This document shows, one piece after another, positions 51,465 to 59,693 of a stretch of DNA of 59,693 nt. The position numbers were made by a program, and so were the translations under genes. The stretch is from an uncultured Dialister sp. (GTDB lineage: Bacteria; Bacillota; Negativicutes; Veillonellales; Dialisteraceae). Below the pieces are notes generated by a model, which saw only the letters and a program-made list of their open reading frames with translations, had not been told where the DNA came from and made no database searches. The stretch is from contig CAKPQG010000013.1 of assembly GCA_934178345.1 (NCBI GenBank), positions 1 to 59,693 on the forward strand, written 5' to 3'. Position 1 is the first letter of the stretch, and every line of letters begins with the position of its first letter.

Positions 51465-51498
51465 ATAAATATCGATAAAAGAAAACGGAGGCGAGGAT

Positions 51499-53604
<2,106 letters not shown>

Positions 53605-54180
53605 TTTTTTAGTGACTGGTGACTAGGGACTAGTGGCTAGGGACTGGGGATTAGGGATTAGGGGTTCGTTTTGCCCTGCCAGCTGAGCAACCACTTGAAG
53701 AGGGGGCGCGCCAAAGGCGGAGGATGGAGTGCCTCGAAGAGGCACCCTTCTGCAGAATGGTGAACGACGTATGTAAGACAATCGCTCCTCCCGTATCGTC
53801 ATTTCGCGTGAAGTCGAGAAATCTTTTTCGCCCCATTAAAAAGATAGATGAGATAAGGAGAAACGAATCCTCTGCGTCGTGGCGTAAAAAATGAGTAGAA
53901 CAGAACCCCTTTCACAGAAAGGGGTCGGCGCCTTGGCGCCGGGGGATAGGTCGTCATAAGGAAGATGTTTGATAGCGAAGAAACGGTAGTCTCATTACGT
54001 AGTCGGTCCCGAATGTGCAGATAAACTGCCTGCGCACCCGTCTCCCTATCCCCCGCCCTGCGGGCGGCCCCTTCCCGAGGGGAAGGGGCTTTGAAAACTT
54101 CGCGGCGCTTTTTATTTGATGCGCCGCACCATCCCCATAGAACCCGTAGAACCTATAGAACCCATTGAACCCCATACACG
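53605..54180. repeat. Repeats before uvrA; 300-bp unit duplicated before uvrC
   Basis: Starts with 7-mers (GTGACTG, GGGATTA types). Bases about 53822-54130 are nearly identical to 57433-57744 (few substitutions), including CCCCTTTCACAGAAAGGGG, GGCGCCTTGGCGCC and GGGGCTTTGAAAACTTCGCG. Direct orientation. No gene. Confidence 0.9.
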
Positions 54181-54191
54181 AAAGGACATCC

Positions 54192-57032
<2,841 letters not shown>

Positions 57033-57800
57033 CTGGTGACTGGTGACTAGTGACTGGTGGCTAGGGATTAGGGATTAGGGATTAGGGGTTCGCTTTGCCC
57101 TGCCAACTGAGCAGCCCCTTGAAGAAGGGGCGCGCCGAAGGCGGAGGATAGAGTGCCTCGAAGAGGCACCCTTCTATATGGCGGGATGAAAAGAAATGTG
57201 AGACGAGCGTCGCGCCGTATCGTCATTTCGAGCGAAGTCGAGAAATCTCTATGGCACAACTTCGCTTCTAGGGGAATACGCTTTGCCCTGCCAGCTGAGC
57301 AGCCCCTTGAAGAAGGGGCGCGCCAAAGGCGGAGGATAGAGTGCCTCGAAGAGGCAGCCTTCTACATAGCGGGATGAAAAGAAATGTGAGGCGAGCGTCG
57401 CTCTGTATCGTCATCCCGAGCGAAGTCGAGGGATCTTTTTCGCCCCATTAAAAAGATAGATGAGATAAGGAGAAACGAATCCTCTGCATCGTGGCGTGAA
57501 AAATGAGTAGAACAGAACCCCTTTCACAGAAAGGGGTCGGCGCCTTGGCGCCGGGGGATAGGGCGTCATAAGGAAGATGTTTGATACCGAAGAAACGGTA
57601 GCCTCATTACGTAGTTGGTCCCGAATGTGCAGATAAACTGCCTGCGCACCCGTCTCCCTATCCCCCGCCCTGCGGGCGGCCCCTTCCCGAGGGGAAGGGG
57701 CTTTGAAAACTTCGCGGCGCTTTTGATTTTTATGCGCCGCACCACCCCCTCTGAACCCGTAGAACCCTCTGAACCCTTTGCCCCCCGAACCCCTTATTCT
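57033..57800. repeat. Repeats between uvrA and uvrC
   Basis: 7-mer tandems (57031-57088), two three-hairpin modules (57113-57180; 57299-57365) with their TATCGTCATTTCGAGCGAAG tails, and 57433-57744 duplicating the unit before uvrA. No gene. Confidence 0.88.
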
Positions 57801-57818
57801 TTTTCTCAGGAGTCTTTT

Positions 57819-59681
57819 ATGATCGATGTCAATGAAAAAATCAAAGCCAAGGTAGAAGCCCTTCCCGATTCGCCCGGGGTGTACCGATGGAAAGACAAAG
57901 ACGGGCGGATCATCTACGTCGGCAAGGCGAAGAACCTGAAGAACCGTGTCCGCTCCTATGTACGCGAGGATAAGAACCGTTCCCCGAAAGTCGCGGCGAT
58001 GATCCGTCATGCGGACGATCTCGACATCACGATGACCGGGACGGAGATGGAAGCGCTGATCCTGGAGTGCAATCTCATCAAAGAACTGCACCCGAAGTAC
58101 AATATTTCCCTGCGCGACGACAAATCGTACCCCTATGTGAAAATCACGGTGAATGACGAGTGGCCGCGGATCTTCGTCACGAGGAACATCCGCCGCGATG
58201 ATGGGGCAAAATATTTCGGCCCCTTCACCGACGTGGGGAGCCTGCGTCAGACGCTGTCCCTCCTTCGCCACTACTATCCCATCCGCACCTGCCGCTCCAT
58301 GAAGGTATCCCGTCCCTGCCTGCAGTACCACATGCACCTATGCAGCGCGCCCTGCGGCGGCCACGTCGATCACATCGACTATGACCGTGATGTGAAGACC
58401 ATCTGCGACCTGCTCGAAGGGAAGAGCACCGCACTGGTGAAGGAGCTCACGCGGCAGATGATGGAGGCGTCGGAAGCGATGGATTTCGAAAAAGCCGCCA
58501 AGCTGCGCGACCACATCCGCGCCATCGAGAGCGTGCAGCAGCGCCAGCACATCGTTTCCACGGAAGGGGACTTCGACGTGCTCGGCATGGCACGCGACGG
58601 CAGCCACACGGGACTCGAGATTTTCTATATCCGCTATGGCCGCATGGTGGGGAAGGAGAATTTCAGTATCCCCGAAAGTGCATCCGAGACGGATGAGGAA
58701 ATCATCACCACCTTCCTTCGCGATTTCTACGGAGGAAATCCGACATCCGTCCCGAAAGAAATCATCCTGCCGCTCCTGCCGGAAGAGTCCGACCTCCTCT
58801 CACAGTGGCTGACGAAGCTTCGCGGTAGCGAAGTGAAGCTCATCCGCCCCGAGCGCGGCTTCAAGCGCCGCCTGAAAGACATGGCGATGGCGAATGCAGC
58901 GAAGTACCTCTCCGACAAGAAGCTGCAGTGGGAGTATCAGGACGCCCGCGAGCAGGGCGCCGTGCAGAAGCTGAAAGAGCTGCTCTCTCTGCCGCGCCTT
59001 CCCGAGCGCATGGAATGTTTCGATATTTCTCATAACCAAGGCGCAGAAACCACCGGCTCCATGGCTGTCTTCGAGCATGGCCGTCCGGCGAAGAGCGAAT
59101 ACAGGAAATTCAAACTGCAGACCACGCAGGGGCATGCGGACGACTTCAAGTCCATGGCAGAAGTTATGAGCCGCCGCTATGGGAAGGAAAAGGACTGGCC
59201 CGAGCCCGACCTCATCGTCCTTGATGGCGGTCTTGGACAGATGCATGCGGCCATTCCCGTGATACGCGAGGCGGGCTGCAACGCCCCCGTCATCGGGCTC
59301 GCCAAGCGTATCGAAGAGATCTACGTAGAAGGCAGCGACATCCCGATCGTCCTCGATCACCACGAGCCCGCCCTCCAGCTGCTCCAGTTCCTCCGCGACG
59401 AAGCCCACCGCTTCGTCATCACCTATCACCGGAAATGGACGAACAAAAGAAATACGGAGTCCGTCCTTGACCACATCGAAGGCATCGGCCCGAACCGCCG
59501 GAACGCTCTCTGGCATGCCTTCCGCTCGCTCGATGAAATGAAAAAAGCGAGCGAAGAAGAGCTCGCCCAGGTCCCCGGCATGAATCAGCGAGCCGCGCAC
59601 AACGTCTACCGTTTCTTCCATATGAGAAAAGACGAGAAACAGCTCGTCCTGCAGGGGATGGATGTGGAAAAGGAAGACTGA
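57819..59681 (+). CDS. uvrC: Excinuclease ABC subunit C
   Basis: 620 aa; start 57819 (MIDVNEKIKAKVEALPDSPG) with CAGGAG 6 nt upstream; the longer open frame reads into repeats. Makes the 3' and 5' incisions in nucleotide excision repair. An N-terminal GIY-YIG nuclease (GVYRWKDKDGRIIYVGKAKN), UVR domain (EASEAMDFEKAAKLRDHI) that binds UvrB, an RNase H-like endonuclease (ECFDISHNQG; LIVLDGGLGQ; LDHHEPALQLLQFLRDEAHR) and a C-terminal HhH pair (EGIGPNRRNALWHAF; VPGMNQRAAHNVY). The gene ends 12 bp before the window end. Confidence 0.97.
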   Translation: MIDVNEKIKAKVEALPDSPGVYRWKDKDGRIIYVGKAKNLKNRVRSYVREDKNRSPKVAAMIRHADDLDITMTGTEMEALILECNLIKELHPKYNISLRDDKSYPYVKITVNDEWPRIFVTRNIRRDDGAKYFGPFTDVGSLRQTLSLLRHYYPIRTCRSMKVSRPCLQYHMHLCSAPCGGHVDHIDYDRDVKTICDLLEGKSTALVKELTRQMMEASEAMDFEKAAKLRDHIRAIESVQQRQHIVSTEGDFDVLGMARDGSHTGLEIFYIRYGRMVGKENFSIPESASETDEEIITTFLRDFYGGNPTSVPKEIILPLLPEESDLLSQWLTKLRGSEVKLIRPERGFKRRLKDMAMANAAKYLSDKKLQWEYQDAREQGAVQKLKELLSLPRLPERMECFDISHNQGAETTGSMAVFEHGRPAKSEYRKFKLQTTQGHADDFKSMAEVMSRRYGKEKDWPEPDLIVLDGGLGQMHAAIPVIREAGCNAPVIGLAKRIEEIYVEGSDIPIVLDHHEPALQLLQFLRDEAHRFVITYHRKWTNKRNTESVLDHIEGIGPNRRNALWHAFRSLDEMKKASEEELAQVPGMNQRAAHNVYRFFHMRKDEKQLVLQGMDVEKED

Positions 59682-59693
59682 CGATACGGGGAA

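Overview
Organism. The window looks like a chromosomal segment of a diderm Firmicute (Negativicutes; a Veillonellales/Selenomonadales relative such as Dialister or Megasphaera is my inference). It combines Firmicutes-type features (contiguous pyrB-pyrC-carA-carB-pyrK-pyrD cluster, T-box ahead of serS, sigmaA-like promoters, many AAGGAGG ribosome sites) with an outer-membrane autotransporter and a TAXI-type TRAP transporter. Every protein gene except one (abiF-like, 35080-35967) lies on the + strand.

Layout. 0.1-1.6 kb: degenerate HNH_2-like protein overlapping dCTP deaminase. 1.9-5.6 kb: TAXI-TRAP importer (binding lipoprotein, DUF1850, fused permease). 5.7-6.5 kb: intergenic region with a candidate structured RNA of about 370 nt on the minus strand. 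6.5-8.2 kb: solo OLD-family ATPase/TOPRIM nuclease. 8.2-16.5 kb: pyrimidine operon with a recognisable promoter and a short structured leader. 17.0-19.3 kb: orphan signal-peptide mini-ORF and an autotransporter. 20.1-23.7 kb: macro-domain protein, VWA protein and two small unknowns, with MITEs at both ends. 23.8-35.1 kb: complete type III-A CRISPR-Cas locus (cas10/csm1, csm2-5, cas6, csm6, a 10-repeat array, cas1, cas2), followed convergently by an AbiF-like HEPN gene with its own small RNA/terminator upstream. 36.9-41.1 kb: pnp, dut, nudF-like NUDIX. 42.2-44.0 kb: T-box and serS. 44.5-44.7 kb: probable 6S RNA. 45.2-46.5 kb: cell-wall 3D-domain protein. 47.3-50.5 kb: hybrid GGDEF/histidine kinase/receiver. 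51.5-59.7 kb: uvrB, uvrA, uvrC.

Repeats. The intergenic regions are unusually full of repeats: (i) a 161-bp MITE-like element with about 30-bp terminal inverted repeats and TA target duplications, five full copies plus fragments; (ii) modular stem-loop elements in more than ten copies; (iii) 7-bp-period short tandem repeats; (iv) several 200-450 bp direct duplications. These account for most gaps above 300 bp.

How it works together. Housekeeping modules (pyrimidine synthesis, nucleotide-pool sanitation by Dcd/Dut/NUDIX, UvrABC repair, PNPase) are interleaved with defence or conflict modules (type III-A CRISPR with Csm6, AbiF-like with RNA, solo OLD, possibly macro/VWA). The most interesting units are the AbiF-like gene with its upstream RNA and the orphan 370-nt RNA. 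All names rest on reading motifs in the translations; no database search was possible.
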